This document shows positions 8,463-15,927 of a stretch of 48,344 bases of DNA, in pieces (position 1 is the first letter of the stretch; the number at the start of each line of letters is the position of its first letter). The stretch comes from Accumulibacter sp. Lineage in GTDB: Bacteria; Pseudomonadota; Gammaproteobacteria; Burkholderiales; Rhodocyclaceae. The DNA lies in assembly GCF_016789985.1 (NCBI RefSeq), contig NZ_JAEUOL010000252.1, positions 1-48,344 of the forward strand. The letters run 5' to 3'. The position numbers and the translations under genes are program-made. The notes below the pieces were generated by a model. It made no database searches. It was not told the DNA's origin and saw nothing but the letters and a program-made list of their open reading frames with translations.

Positions 8463-8478
8463 CGGCATGGCACTTGCT
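8463..8478 (+). promoter_or_regulatory. Sigma54-like -24/-12 promoter
   Basis: CGGCATGGCACTTGCT matches the RpoN consensus TGGCACGNNNNTTGCW at 10 of the 12 defined positions, with GG at 8464-8465 and GC at 8476-8477 separated by exactly ten bases. The expected transcription start is near 8489, some 29 bases before the ATG at 8518. The hexamer and tail (GCATG-N4-TTGCTTG) are shared with the candidate promoter of the PEP-CTERM gene at 12213. This is by-eye matching only. Confidence 0.45.
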
Positions 8479-8517
8479 TGGATAGTTTGCAGCAATCCCG
8501 GCAAGCGCCTCCCGAAC

Positions 8518-8763
8518 ATGGAACTCAACGACCCTTTTGCCGCCCGCATGGTAGCCCAGCTCAGACTGATCGAGCGCTATCGCACCGCCGTGTTGCGTCG
8601 TGAAGGGCGCCGGCTGGACAGCGAAACGGCGGCACTGGAGTGGATCACGCGCTACGCGGCGCGCTTCCCGCCAATCGAGCATTACGCCAGGCAGCGGCCG
8701 AGCACGCCGGCTCCGGCGTCATTGGGGAATAACGCCTGGTCATGCCGCGACAATGCCGCCTGA
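8518..8763 (+). CDS. Small conserved-looking hypothetical protein
   Basis: The 81-residue product starts MELNDPFAARMVAQLRLIERYR and has a helical, charged core ending ALEWITRYAARFPPIEHYA near residue 58; the last 20 residues look unstructured. I do not recognise a function, though short RLIERYR...ALEWI...YA.RFP proteins seem familiar from related genomes. A start at 8467 is possible, but it lies inside the sigma54-like promoter, so 8518 is preferred. There is no signal peptide or membrane segment. It is convergent with the SYLF gene downstream and divergent from queD. Confidence 0.55.
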   Translation: MELNDPFAARMVAQLRLIERYRTAVLRREGRRLDSETAALEWITRYAARFPPIEHYARQRPSTPAPASLGNNAWSCRDNAA

Positions 8764-8826
8764 AGACCGTGCGCCCGTCAGAACATCCTGCCGGCAAGCG
8801 CGGGCTGCCCCGCAGTACCCGCCTGA

Positions 8827-9396
8827 TCAGTCGTTCAGCCGTGTAATCTTGTTGCCCTGCAGGCCGATGCCCGCCATCAGGCCCTTCTGGCTGAAGATGA
8901 AGGCGTAGATGTCTTCCTTCGCATTCATCGTGGTCAGCGACCTGCCCATGCCCTGGTCCACCACCACGACCGAGGGACCAACCCCAACCTCGAATCCCTC
9001 GTTGGCGGACAGGGCGGCAAGCGATTTGTGGTTCATGAAGAACATCGCATAACCAAACTGTTGGGCACCAGCCTGCAGTCCCCACGAGGCACCCGCGGTG
9101 CTATAGTAACCCACCGGGCCACCTTCGACGAACAGCACGCCCTCTCCGTACTGCCCGCCAACCACGAAACCGGCTTTGGTGATCTTCGGAAAAACGAGTA
9201 CAGCCAGCGCATCCCTGGACAAGGACCTCGCCCCGGAAGTTCTGGTCACCAATTGCTGATAGGCTCGGCTCGCCTCCTGTTCGAGCGCTACCCGATCCGC
9301 TGCGATGGACTGGGCGGCAGCGACCAGACCGGCGACCAGCGCAAACAGAAACAACCGGGATTTGTGCGAGATTTGTGCAAGGACTTGTGTTTTCAT
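8827..9396 (-). CDS. SYLF (Ysc84-type) lipid-binding domain protein, exported
   Basis: The 189-residue product has an N-terminal signal peptide (LFLFALVAGLVAAAQSIAA, about residues 15-33). The mature part is a SYLF domain: ALAVLVFPKITKAGFVVGGQYGEG, then YYSTAGASWGLQAGAQQFGYAMFFMN and FIFSQKGLMAGIGLQGNKITR at the end. Eukaryotic SYLF domains bind phosphoinositides; in bacteria these are secreted or periplasmic proteins of unknown role. Its promoter side faces uspA and the small gene at 9422-9718, which are on the same strand, so it may be the last gene of that group. Confidence 0.88.
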   Translation of the reverse strand: MKTQVLAQISHKSRLFLFALVAGLVAAAQSIAADRVALEQEASRAYQQLVTRTSGARSLSRDALAVLVFPKITKAGFVVGGQYGEGVLFVEGGPVGYYSTAGASWGLQAGAQQFGYAMFFMNHKSLAALSANEGFEVGVGPSVVVVDQGMGRSLTTMNAKEDIYAFIFSQKGLMAGIGLQGNKITRLND

Positions 9397-9421
9397 GGAG
9401 TCACCCTGTCAGGAATGTTCA

Positions 9422-9718
9422 TCAAGAAGTGGCCGCCCGCTGCGAGCGTTTTGCCATGATAATCCAAAGCGCTCCTCCTGCGGTCGGCAGGCGCGTCGCC
9501 GGCGACCTCCCGGACAGCGCCCTGTCAAGACCACTGACGCGTACGGTGGCGACCCAGACCAAGGGCTCCTTCTCGCCCGGCTTCTGCGGCGGACAGGCGA
9601 AGCTTCTGCTCGGGCCAAGCGCCTCGCCGAACTCCCAGAGCTCGAGGTCACGGTTCCGCCGGTGGAAGGCGGGGCATTGGCAGCCCCTGACTTCGACCTT
9701 CTGTCCGGCTTTGGCCAT
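9422..9718 (-). CDS. Hypothetical protein downstream of uspA
   Basis: The 98-residue frame begins MAKAGQKVEVRGCQCPAF, 20 bases after the uspA stop on the same strand. It has a CQC pair at residues 13-15, a DLELWEFGEALG segment, and a basic C-terminus. Third codon positions are strongly G/C, like neighbouring genes, which is the main reason to believe it. No ribosome-binding site is obvious and I recognise no family. A competing frame on the same strand (9409-9723) is rich in Arg/Ser/Pro and looks like a shadow. Confidence 0.4.
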   Translation of the reverse strand: MAKAGQKVEVRGCQCPAFHRRNRDLELWEFGEALGPSRSFACPPQKPGEKEPLVWVATVRVSGLDRALSGRSPATRLPTAGGALWIIMAKRSQRAATS

Positions 9719-9738
9719 GGCATTGCACCGCCGCGAAC

Positions 9739-10164
9739 TCACTTGACCAGCGTGACCGGCAGCACAGAGAGTGCGAGCACCCGGCTGCTGACCGACCCGA
9801 GCAGCAAGCCAGATAACGTACCCAGCCCGCGCGTACCCATCACGATTCCATCGCATCCCTGTTCCCTGGCGACCCGGACGATGGTCTCGGCGGCGGCGCC
9901 AATCTCCACCAACGGCGTGAAGCGAACACCGGCTGCCCGGAACGCCTGTCGATACTGCTGCAGGATGTCGCCACCCCGGCACCCTTCCATGGCCTCGACC
10001 TCTTCCTTCTTGAGGACACTGCGTACGCTCCAGTCATCGATTTCCGGCTGAACATTGAGCAGGACGGCCTCGAGCGACGGGCAGCCACCGGCCAAGGCAG
10101 CGACGTGCCGCACGGCACGATGGGCAGCGGCTGAGCCATCGACGGCGACCAGGGCTTTACGCAT
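9739..10164 (-). CDS. Universal stress protein UspA family
   Basis: The 141-residue product has the Usp fold: MRKALVAVDGSAAAHRAVRHV at the start, an internal IGAAAETIVRVAREQGCDGIVMGTRG, and the ATP-binding motif G-2x-G-9x-GS (GTRGLGTLSGLLLGS) followed by SRVLALSVLPVTLV. The motif suggests the nucleotide-binding subclass. ATG 10164 is taken as the start because it fits the family; the frame extends upstream without similarity. It is divergent from a transporter gene, with 166 bases between the starts. Confidence 0.9.
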   Translation of the reverse strand: MRKALVAVDGSAAAHRAVRHVAALAGGCPSLEAVLLNVQPEIDDWSVRSVLKKEEVEAMEGCRGGDILQQYRQAFRAAGVRFTPLVEIGAAAETIVRVAREQGCDGIVMGTRGLGTLSGLLLGSVSSRVLALSVLPVTLVK

Positions 10165-10330
10165 GGCGAATCTCTCCGGCAAGAAGTGACTGGCAGGAGC
10201 AAGGCGCCACCACAATGCCTCGCGTAGCCGGCGGCGTCACACCGTCCTGAAAATGCTTGACTGTCCGCCGCACAGGCAACAACCTTACCACAATCGTTCG
10301 TTCCGTCCCTGCAGGAGCGCAACCCGCACG

Positions 10331-11671
10331 ATGGTTCATCGGCTCACGAATAGGGCGAAGTTCCTGGCGCTGACCACCTGGTGCCTGGCCCCGGCTGCGC
10401 AGGCCTCCGGCTCGCCGCAAGCCTTCGCCGTACCTGTGGAATTCCTTCTTTTTGCAGCGACGCTGCTGGGCGTCGCCCTGTTTCATCACCATGTCCTCAG
10501 GGTGGCACTCACCGGCCTGGTGATGCTTGCCTGGTACAAGATTGCCGTGACCGGCTTCAGGACTGGCGCGGGCGTCGCCGGCTTTGCCCATCACATGGCC
10601 GACGAGTGGGTGCTGCTGGTCAACCTGCTCTGCCTCCTGGTCGGTTTCGCGCTGCTGGCACGCCACTTCGAGGAGAGCGGTGTGCCGGAATCCCTGCCAC
10701 GACTGCTGCCGGAAGGCTGGCTGGGACCGTTTGGCTTGCTCGCCATCATCTGGGCCCTGTCGAGCTTCCTGGACAACATTGTTGGGGCACTGATCGGCGG
10801 TACCGTGGCGGCGAGCGTGTTCAAGCGCCGGCTGCATGTCGGCTATCTGGCGGCCATCGTCGCTGCCGCCAACGCCGGTGGCGCATGGAGCGTGGTGGGC
10901 GACACCACGACAACCATGATGTGGATCGCCGGCGTCAGCCCGGTCGACCTCAGCCGTGCCATTCTGTCTTCGCTGGTGGCGCTGGTGGTATTCGGCATCC
11001 CGGCGGCTCTGCAGCAGCATGGCCACCAGCCAATCGTACGCCAACTGCAGGGTGCGCAACGCCTCGACTGGGTTCGCGTCGGCATCGTCTGCCATGTGCT
11101 GGCGACCGCGATCGGCACCAACATCATCGTCAACCTCGAGTTCCCCGAGGCCGCTGACGAGTTTCCCCTCCTCGGCGCGTCGGTGTGGGTCGCGCTGCTC
11201 TTGGCGGCACCACTACGCAGGCTGGAATGGAGCCTGCTCCCCGATGCCCTCAAGGGTTCGCTTTTCCTGCTCGCACTGGTTAGCTGCGCGTCGATGATGC
11301 CGGTCGAGGAGCTGCCTGCCGCCTCCTGGCAGACGGCGTTGAGCCTTGGCTTCGTTTCAGCCGTGTTCGACAACATCCCGCTCACCGCGATGGCCCTGAA
11401 GCAGGGAGGCTACGACTGGGGCATGCTCGCCTTCGCCGTGGGTTTCGGCGGCTCGATGCTGTGGTTTGGGTCCTCAGCCGGAGTTGCCCTGGCCAATCTT
11501 TTCCCCGAGTGCAGGTCGGCGCGCAAGTGGCTGCTTCATGGCTGGCATATCCCGCTTGGCTACCTCGCCGGCTTCTTCGCGCTGCTCCTGATGCTCGGCT
11601 GGCAACCAGCAGCGGCCCTGAAAGGGTCACCGATCCAGCCGTCGGAGGCAAGTCACTCGCCGACGCCTTAG
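10331..11671 (+). CDS. IT-superfamily transporter (NhaD/citrate-transporter-like)
   Basis: The 446-residue membrane protein has roughly eleven hydrophobic segments and the internal two-fold repeat of the ion transporter superfamily. The first half has SSFLDNIVGALIGGTVAASV near residue 145, and the second half has SAVFDNIPLTAMALKQGG near 340; these paired re-entrant DN motifs occur in NhaD, ArsB and citrate carriers. GDTTTTMMWIAGVSP lies between them. Substrate cannot be read; sodium/proton exchange or organic acid transport are both possible. The start at 10331 has AGGAG 14 bases upstream; the first segment may be a cleaved signal sequence (LAPAAQASG). It stands alone between uspA (divergent) and the IS remnant. 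Confidence 0.8.
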   Translation: MVHRLTNRAKFLALTTWCLAPAAQASGSPQAFAVPVEFLLFAATLLGVALFHHHVLRVALTGLVMLAWYKIAVTGFRTGAGVAGFAHHMADEWVLLVNLLCLLVGFALLARHFEESGVPESLPRLLPEGWLGPFGLLAIIWALSSFLDNIVGALIGGTVAASVFKRRLHVGYLAAIVAAANAGGAWSVVGDTTTTMMWIAGVSPVDLSRAILSSLVALVVFGIPAALQQHGHQPIVRQLQGAQRLDWVRVGIVCHVLATAIGTNIIVNLEFPEAADEFPLLGASVWVALLLAAPLRRLEWSLLPDALKGSLFLLALVSCASMMPVEELPAASWQTALSLGFVSAVFDNIPLTAMALKQGGYDWGMLAFAVGFGGSMLWFGSSAGVALANLFPECRSARKWLLHGWHIPLGYLAGFFALLLMLGWQPAAALKGSPIQPSEASHSPTP

Positions 11672-11720
11672 TCAGTGGCGTGAGCTTTCCCCGGTTTCTC
11701 GTCTTCCAAAGGGTTGGGAT

Positions 11721-12095
11721 TCATGCGACCAGTTTTTCTTGATGCTGCCGGCCGATCCAATGCGCCAGGAATTGAACTGGCGAGCGATGGCCGAGGGTCG
11801 AATGCTGCCGTTTCCGGTTGGAGAAGACCTCGGTGTACTTGAAACTCACGGCCCTCATGTCGGCATGGCTGGCGAAGGAAACGCCCTGCATCCGCTCGTT
11901 CTTGAAGCGGTTGAACCGGCGTTCGGTCGGCGCGTTGTGCCGGGCTTCGCCCTCTCGCCTGACGGCTCGCGAAACGGCGCTTCGCCTGTTTTCCCGGCAG
12001 TGGCCCTTGCGGCTCATCGAGCCGGTCATGCCGTAGTCCCGGAGCTGGTCCTGCAAGGTGTGGCTCGCGTACGGGCTGCCCCGGTGAACCTGGCG
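11721..12095 (-). pseudogene. IS3-family transposase remnant (orfB C-terminus)
   Basis: The frame ending at 11721 carries the end of an IS3-type DDE transposase: HRGSPYASHTLQDQLRDYGM, SMSRKGHC, NAPTERRFNRFKNER, and RQHSTLGHRSPVQFLAHW ending HQEKLVA. The N-terminal two thirds are missing, the aspartate of the usual DRGSQY is histidine, and 18 extra residues interrupt the GNCWDNAPTE block. No second orf or clear terminal inverted repeats remain. It is therefore a dead fragment. It lies between the IT transporter and the PEP-CTERM gene, and its truncated side faces the latter's promoter region. Confidence 0.85.
11939..11992. repeat. Short palindromic insert inside the IS3 remnant
   Basis: About 54 bases with no counterpart in normal IS3 transposase genes interrupt the block that should encode NCWDNAPTE, keeping the reading frame. 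The insert holds two 11-base hairpins: GGGC-TTC-GCCC (11942-11952) and GGCG-CTT-CGCC (11976-11986), 23 bases apart. It resembles a REP-like or miniature palindromic element. Exact edges cannot be set by eye. Confidence 0.5.
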
Positions 12096-12212
12096 CCGGA
12101 CATCGGCCAGAACGGAGCCATCGCATGGACTGTCGACATTCTTTACACCTCGTCTGATCCGCACTCGGGTGAGAAATATCAAGCCACTGAATAAATGAAC
12201 ATTTCGTTATTT

Positions 12213-12228
12213 AGCATGCCTCTTGCTT
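12213..12228 (+). promoter_or_regulatory. Sigma54-like promoter of the PEP-CTERM gene
   Basis: TAGCATGCCTCTTGCT aligns to the RpoN consensus with a -12 TTGCT and correct spacing; the -24 element has AG for GG, so it is weaker than the one at 8463. The predicted start near 12239 gives a leader of about 130 bases. Just upstream, AAATG-AA-CATTT (12194-12205) is a perfect dyad that could bind an activator. In Zoogloea, PEP-CTERM gene expression is known to depend on the PrsK-PrsR system and RpoN, which makes the match more meaningful. Confidence 0.45.
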
Positions 12229-12368
12229 GATCTTCTCCGAATACCAATCGCGCACTCGGAAAGGCAGGAGCCGGGAATTGACCACCAGAAAGCGGTGACC
12301 AAGTCGGGAGCGGCTCGACACGCAAGCGGCATCGTTGACGTTCCACTTTTACGAAGGAGGAGCCACTC

Positions 12369-13547
12369 ATGATCCACCGACCACATTCATACCTTTTCAT
12401 CGCCGCAGCAAGCGCTACATTCCTGTTCCCGCCGGCAGCCGCTTATGGCAGCATCATCGGACTGGATCTCCATCAGGCGACTTTCGAGCAAGGTGCCCAA
12501 TCGCAACCGTTCTCGGACTGGGGAGAGGCTCTGGTTACCTTTGAAGGAAAATCAACCATCCAGTATTTCAATCTCGCCAGAGACGGCGTCTGGGTGATTG
12601 AAAACGCACCGCTTGCCAGCATCGAGGGCGCAGGCGTCTCACAGTCGCTCTCGATCAATTTCGATCTCGGCAATACGCCGGACAATCCGATCACTTCGAT
12701 GCTCGCCGCCTACGCTTTGACCGATTCACCAATCACTTCGCAGCCCACCAACAACACACCATTCACCATAAGGGAACGCAAGATCACCGTCGGTGGCATT
12801 GACGGCTCACCGTTCGTCCCAGGACCTGGCGTACCTTTCCTGCAACCCTTCGGTGACCCGGGATGGCTTCCGGTCGACCTGGCGGTCAACCCCGACATGG
12901 TGAACCAGGAGGTCGGCGTCGATGAGTGCGTCCCCGGGGCATTCTCGAACAGTCTCAAGTGGCTGGATGAACGCAGCAAATACGTCAGCATCCCGGAAGA
13001 CAAGAAAACCGTAGCCGCGTTGAAGACAGTGGTGAATTGGCGACCGCCCACAGTCAAGGATGGCAAACCGGTACCCGGTACCGGCGGTGCAAACAATACC
13101 GGGATCCGCAAGAAAGGACCGGAGTACACAAAATACGGAGTCGTGACCAAGGAGATCCGCGCCAACGACATCGATGGACTACTGGCTGAACTGAAGCACC
13201 ATGAAGACATCGAGGTAAACGGTGCAACCCACATGGCCGTACTGACCTGCGTTATCAAGCACGCGAACGGCAAGGCGACATTGTGCGTGACGCACGACAC
13301 CGAGCAAGGAAAAGCAGGAGGCTTGAAAACCCAGGTGATCGGCTATGACCCGGCCAGCAGCAGCTGGCTGACCAATGCTTATGGGTTCAGGGCGGGGACG
13401 GGCGTGGACTGGTTCGTTTCCGAATCACCGGTGCCGGAACCGAAGATCTGGTGGCTGGTCGCTGCCGCGCTCTCGCTTGTGCTCGGGGTACGCAGCAGGC
13501 TGCGCCGACCGGCTCTCGACGGGCAGCCGGAGCGCGCTTGCCTCTGA
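12369..13547 (+). CDS. PEP-CTERM sorting-domain protein with possible C39-like peptidase region
   Basis: The 392-residue product has a signal peptide (residues 1 to about 26) and a C-terminal PEP-CTERM signal: VPEP at 355-358, a hydrophobic stretch WWLVAAALSLVLGV at 361-374 and a basic RSRLRR at 375-380. Exosortase recognises this signal and processes such proteins for the cell surface or matrix; the exosortase is not in this window. In the middle, DECVPGAFSNSLKWL (C187), GATHMAVLTCV (H288) and GYDPAS (D327) are spaced like the Cys-His-Asp of C39/papain-like peptidases; this is inference. A strong AAGGAGG precedes the ATG. Its end overlaps the next gene by ten bases, so the two are probably coexpressed. 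Confidence 0.85.
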   Translation: MIHRPHSYLFIAAASATFLFPPAAAYGSIIGLDLHQATFEQGAQSQPFSDWGEALVTFEGKSTIQYFNLARDGVWVIENAPLASIEGAGVSQSLSINFDLGNTPDNPITSMLAAYALTDSPITSQPTNNTPFTIRERKITVGGIDGSPFVPGPGVPFLQPFGDPGWLPVDLAVNPDMVNQEVGVDECVPGAFSNSLKWLDERSKYVSIPEDKKTVAALKTVVNWRPPTVKDGKPVPGTGGANNTGIRKKGPEYTKYGVVTKEIRANDIDGLLAELKHHEDIEVNGATHMAVLTCVIKHANGKATLCVTHDTEQGKAGGLKTQVIGYDPASSSWLTNAYGFRAGTGVDWFVSESPVPEPKIWWLVAAALSLVLGVRSRLRRPALDGQPERACL

Positions 13548-14977
13548 AAAACCATGGCTTGACGCGCCGGCGATTGCTCTGCGGGCTTGGCGCGATCCCG
13601 GGATTGTTCAGCCTCACCACGCTTGCTGTCGAGTCGGCACCACCGGGATCGCGTGGCAAAGCCGGGAACACCGAAGCGGTCGGACAAGTCGTCCATGAGG
13701 CGGTCGCAACCAGTCCGGACGGCTCACGTGTCGCCTTCGTCCAGAAAACTGCAGGCGGCTGGCTGATCCATCTCGATCAACAGCGGTTCGGCCCGTACGA
13801 AGCGATTACGCCCGGACCGCCGGTGTTCAGTCAGGACTCGCGGCATGTCGCCTTTGCCGCACGCCGCGACGCCAGATGGCGTGTGATCAGCGACGGGAAA
13901 GAAACGGGCGACTTTGCCGGCATCCTGCAGAACAGCCTCGGCTATTCACCCGACAGCAAACGCTTGGCGTTCGTCGTCACCGAGGGCAAAAAGGTCCATG
14001 CGGTGGTCGATGGCCGCCAACAGCAAGGGTACGATTCCATCATCGACGGCCGGATTCTGTTCACTGCGGACAGCCGACGGGTCGCCTACGCGGCGTCAGT
14101 CGGTCGGCAGCAGGTTCTGGTTCTTGATGGCGAAGAGGTTCCGCCACGTTTTGACGCGATCGCTTCGCGCAGTCTGACCCTCAAACCAGACGGTGAGGGT
14201 TATGCATTCGCTGCCAGCCAGGATGGATTGTGGACCATTGCCACCGAGCAAGGCTCCCTGGGCCGGTATGCCGCAATTCTGCGGGGTGCGCCGGTGTACA
14301 GCGCCGGGGGCAAGCTGGCCTATGCGGCAAGGCTCGGAACCCGCTGGCTGATGGTGGTGGATGGCAAGGTGCTGGGCCAATACGATGCGATCGGTGCCGA
14401 TTCCCTGGTCTTCAGCAAGAACGGCGAGCACGTGGTGTTCGCCGCCCGGTCCGCACATCAATGGCGCGTTTTCGTCGACGGAGCGCCGCAACAGGATTTC
14501 GATGCGCTCGGCAATGCGAGCCTCGTCGTTGGCGCCAGCGTCAACAGTGTTGCCTATGCCGGACGGCTTGGGAATGAGTGGTACGTTGTCGTGGGGGGGC
14601 AAAGAGTCGGGCCTTATGAAGCTGTGCTGCCCGGGACTCCGCTCGTCTCGCCGGACGGCGTCAGTGTCCTTTATGCTGCGCGCAGCAACGCGAAATGGAG
14701 CGTTTTCATGGCCGGGAAGGCAATCGGTTCGTTTGACGCGATTGTGCCGGGAAGCATCACCGTCAATCGATCGTCCTCCCGCCTCGCCTTCATGGCAGTT
14801 CTCGCAGGTCGTCCTTTGATCGTGAGTGCGAGAAAGGGAGCGGACGCATTTGACGTCATCAGGGATACGGGGCTCCTGATCGGCGTGAGCGCCCCCCGGT
14901 TTCCGAATCAAGACACGATCTCCTACATCGCCGAACGCGAGCAAGCATTCCGGTTGGTGGAGGTTGGCCTGCCCTGA
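13538..14977 (+). CDS. Tat-exported protein of about ten PD40-like propeller repeats
   Basis: From TTG 13538 (GGAG six bases upstream) the 479-residue product starts with a twin-arginine signal, LTRRRLLCGLGAIPGLFSLTTLAV. The rest is about ten tandem units of 38-40 residues. Each goes SPDGxxVAFAAR, then W.VxVDGK, then G.YDAI, then a short link, as in WD40-like/TolB-type beta-propeller repeats. No ATG gives a sensible start; the longer frame upstream (from 13451) lies in the PEP-CTERM coding region. The start overlaps the PEP-CTERM stop, suggesting coupling. It may act with that protein outside the cytoplasm, but no function can be named. Confidence 0.75.
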   Translation: MPLKNHGLTRRRLLCGLGAIPGLFSLTTLAVESAPPGSRGKAGNTEAVGQVVHEAVATSPDGSRVAFVQKTAGGWLIHLDQQRFGPYEAITPGPPVFSQDSRHVAFAARRDARWRVISDGKETGDFAGILQNSLGYSPDSKRLAFVVTEGKKVHAVVDGRQQQGYDSIIDGRILFTADSRRVAYAASVGRQQVLVLDGEEVPPRFDAIASRSLTLKPDGEGYAFAASQDGLWTIATEQGSLGRYAAILRGAPVYSAGGKLAYAARLGTRWLMVVDGKVLGQYDAIGADSLVFSKNGEHVVFAARSAHQWRVFVDGAPQQDFDALGNASLVVGASVNSVAYAGRLGNEWYVVVGGQRVGPYEAVLPGTPLVSPDGVSVLYAARSNAKWSVFMAGKAIGSFDAIVPGSITVNRSSSRLAFMAVLAGRPLIVSARKGADAFDVIRDTGLLIGVSAPRFPNQDTISYIAEREQAFRLVEVGLP

Positions 14978-15005
14978 TATCGGCCGGCCTGACACCTGTT
15001 CTCGT

Positions 15006-15905
15006 TCATGCCGCCGGCGGGTAAGCGAAAAACGAGTCGATCAACTCGGCCAGCTTCTCCGGTCGATCATGCTGCACGTTGTGCCCACAGTCGCTGATCC
15101 GGACGATGCGGCCATTGGTGAAGGAGGCCATGCGTCGTTCCAGTTCATCGGGATGCTTTGCGAAGCGCTGCCACACGTAGCCTTCGTCGGCGATCACCAG
15201 CAGGACCGGCGCAGTCATCGCGCGCCAGCAGGCCATCACTTCCTCGACCCGATAGAGCAGCGGCGAAGGAAGCTTGTGCCAGGGGTCGCAGGCGACCACC
15301 AACTGGCCGTCGGGCCGTTCGATCGAACAGTGCGTCGCCAGAAAGGTGGCACGCTCCGGAAGAAGGCGTCGATTGAACTGCATCAGGCGCGCTGCGAGCT
15401 GCTCGCGGCTGGCGTAGGTGCGCAGTTTCGGTGTCGCACGTGCGTGGTCCAGCCATTCGCGGATACGCCCGGGCGCCTCGTGCGGCTCGTTCGGCAGCAG
15501 ACCGAGAAAATCGACCATCAGCAGACCGGCAACCCGTTCGGGCCGCGCCCCGCCGTAAATGCTGGCCACCGCACCACCCATGCTGTGCCCGACGATGCGT
15601 GCCGGCGTTCCGGGGCTGTAACGGTCGAGCAGCGCGTCGAGATCGGCATAGTAGTCGGCAAACCAGTAGCGCCGGTTCAGCCACTCGCTTTGCCCATAAC
15701 CGCGCCAGTCCGGCGCCACCGCATGCCACGCGTGACCGAGCGCATCGACGGTGAACTGGAAACTGGCCGACGAATCCATCCAGCCGTGCAGCATCAACAG
15801 GAGCGGCGCGCCATCCCGCCCCCAGTGGCGGACATTGCAGACGAGCCCGTTGATACGAATCTTTTCGCAGCGGAATGGGGCGAGCCTCTGCCCGGAGAGA
15901 CTCAT
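15006..15905 (-). CDS. Alpha/beta hydrolase
   Basis: The 299-residue protein has the alpha/beta-hydrolase fold: LLLMLHGWMDSSASF (oxyanion loop, residues 36-49), APDWRGYGQSEW, the nucleophile elbow GHSMGG with S108, VLLVIADEGYVW, and the late histidine in CGHNVQHDRPEKLAELI. The MDSSASFQF stretch is typical of the MEST-like/serine-hydrolase-like branch. There is no signal peptide. The substrate is not evident. Its end converges with the propeller-repeat gene, 28 bases away, and the methyltransferase gene lies 22 bases upstream on the same strand. Confidence 0.88.
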   Translation of the reverse strand: MSLSGQRLAPFRCEKIRINGLVCNVRHWGRDGAPLLLMLHGWMDSSASFQFTVDALGHAWHAVAPDWRGYGQSEWLNRRYWFADYYADLDALLDRYSPGTPARIVGHSMGGAVASIYGGARPERVAGLLMVDFLGLLPNEPHEAPGRIREWLDHARATPKLRTYASREQLAARLMQFNRRLLPERATFLATHCSIERPDGQLVVACDPWHKLPSPLLYRVEEVMACWRAMTAPVLLVIADEGYVWQRFAKHPDELERRMASFTNGRIVRISDCGHNVQHDRPEKLAELIDSFFAYPPAA

Positions 15906-15927
15906 GCGCCGCGGGCAGTTGGCCAGC

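Noticed and set aside
8395..8682. 95-codon minus-strand frame near queD
   Set aside because: It opposes the better supported small gene at 8518 and shows no recognisable pattern.
9409..9723. Alternative minus-strand frame downstream of uspA
   Set aside because: Composition is Arg/Ser/Pro-rich with poor third-position bias; the frame 9422-9718 is the better candidate.
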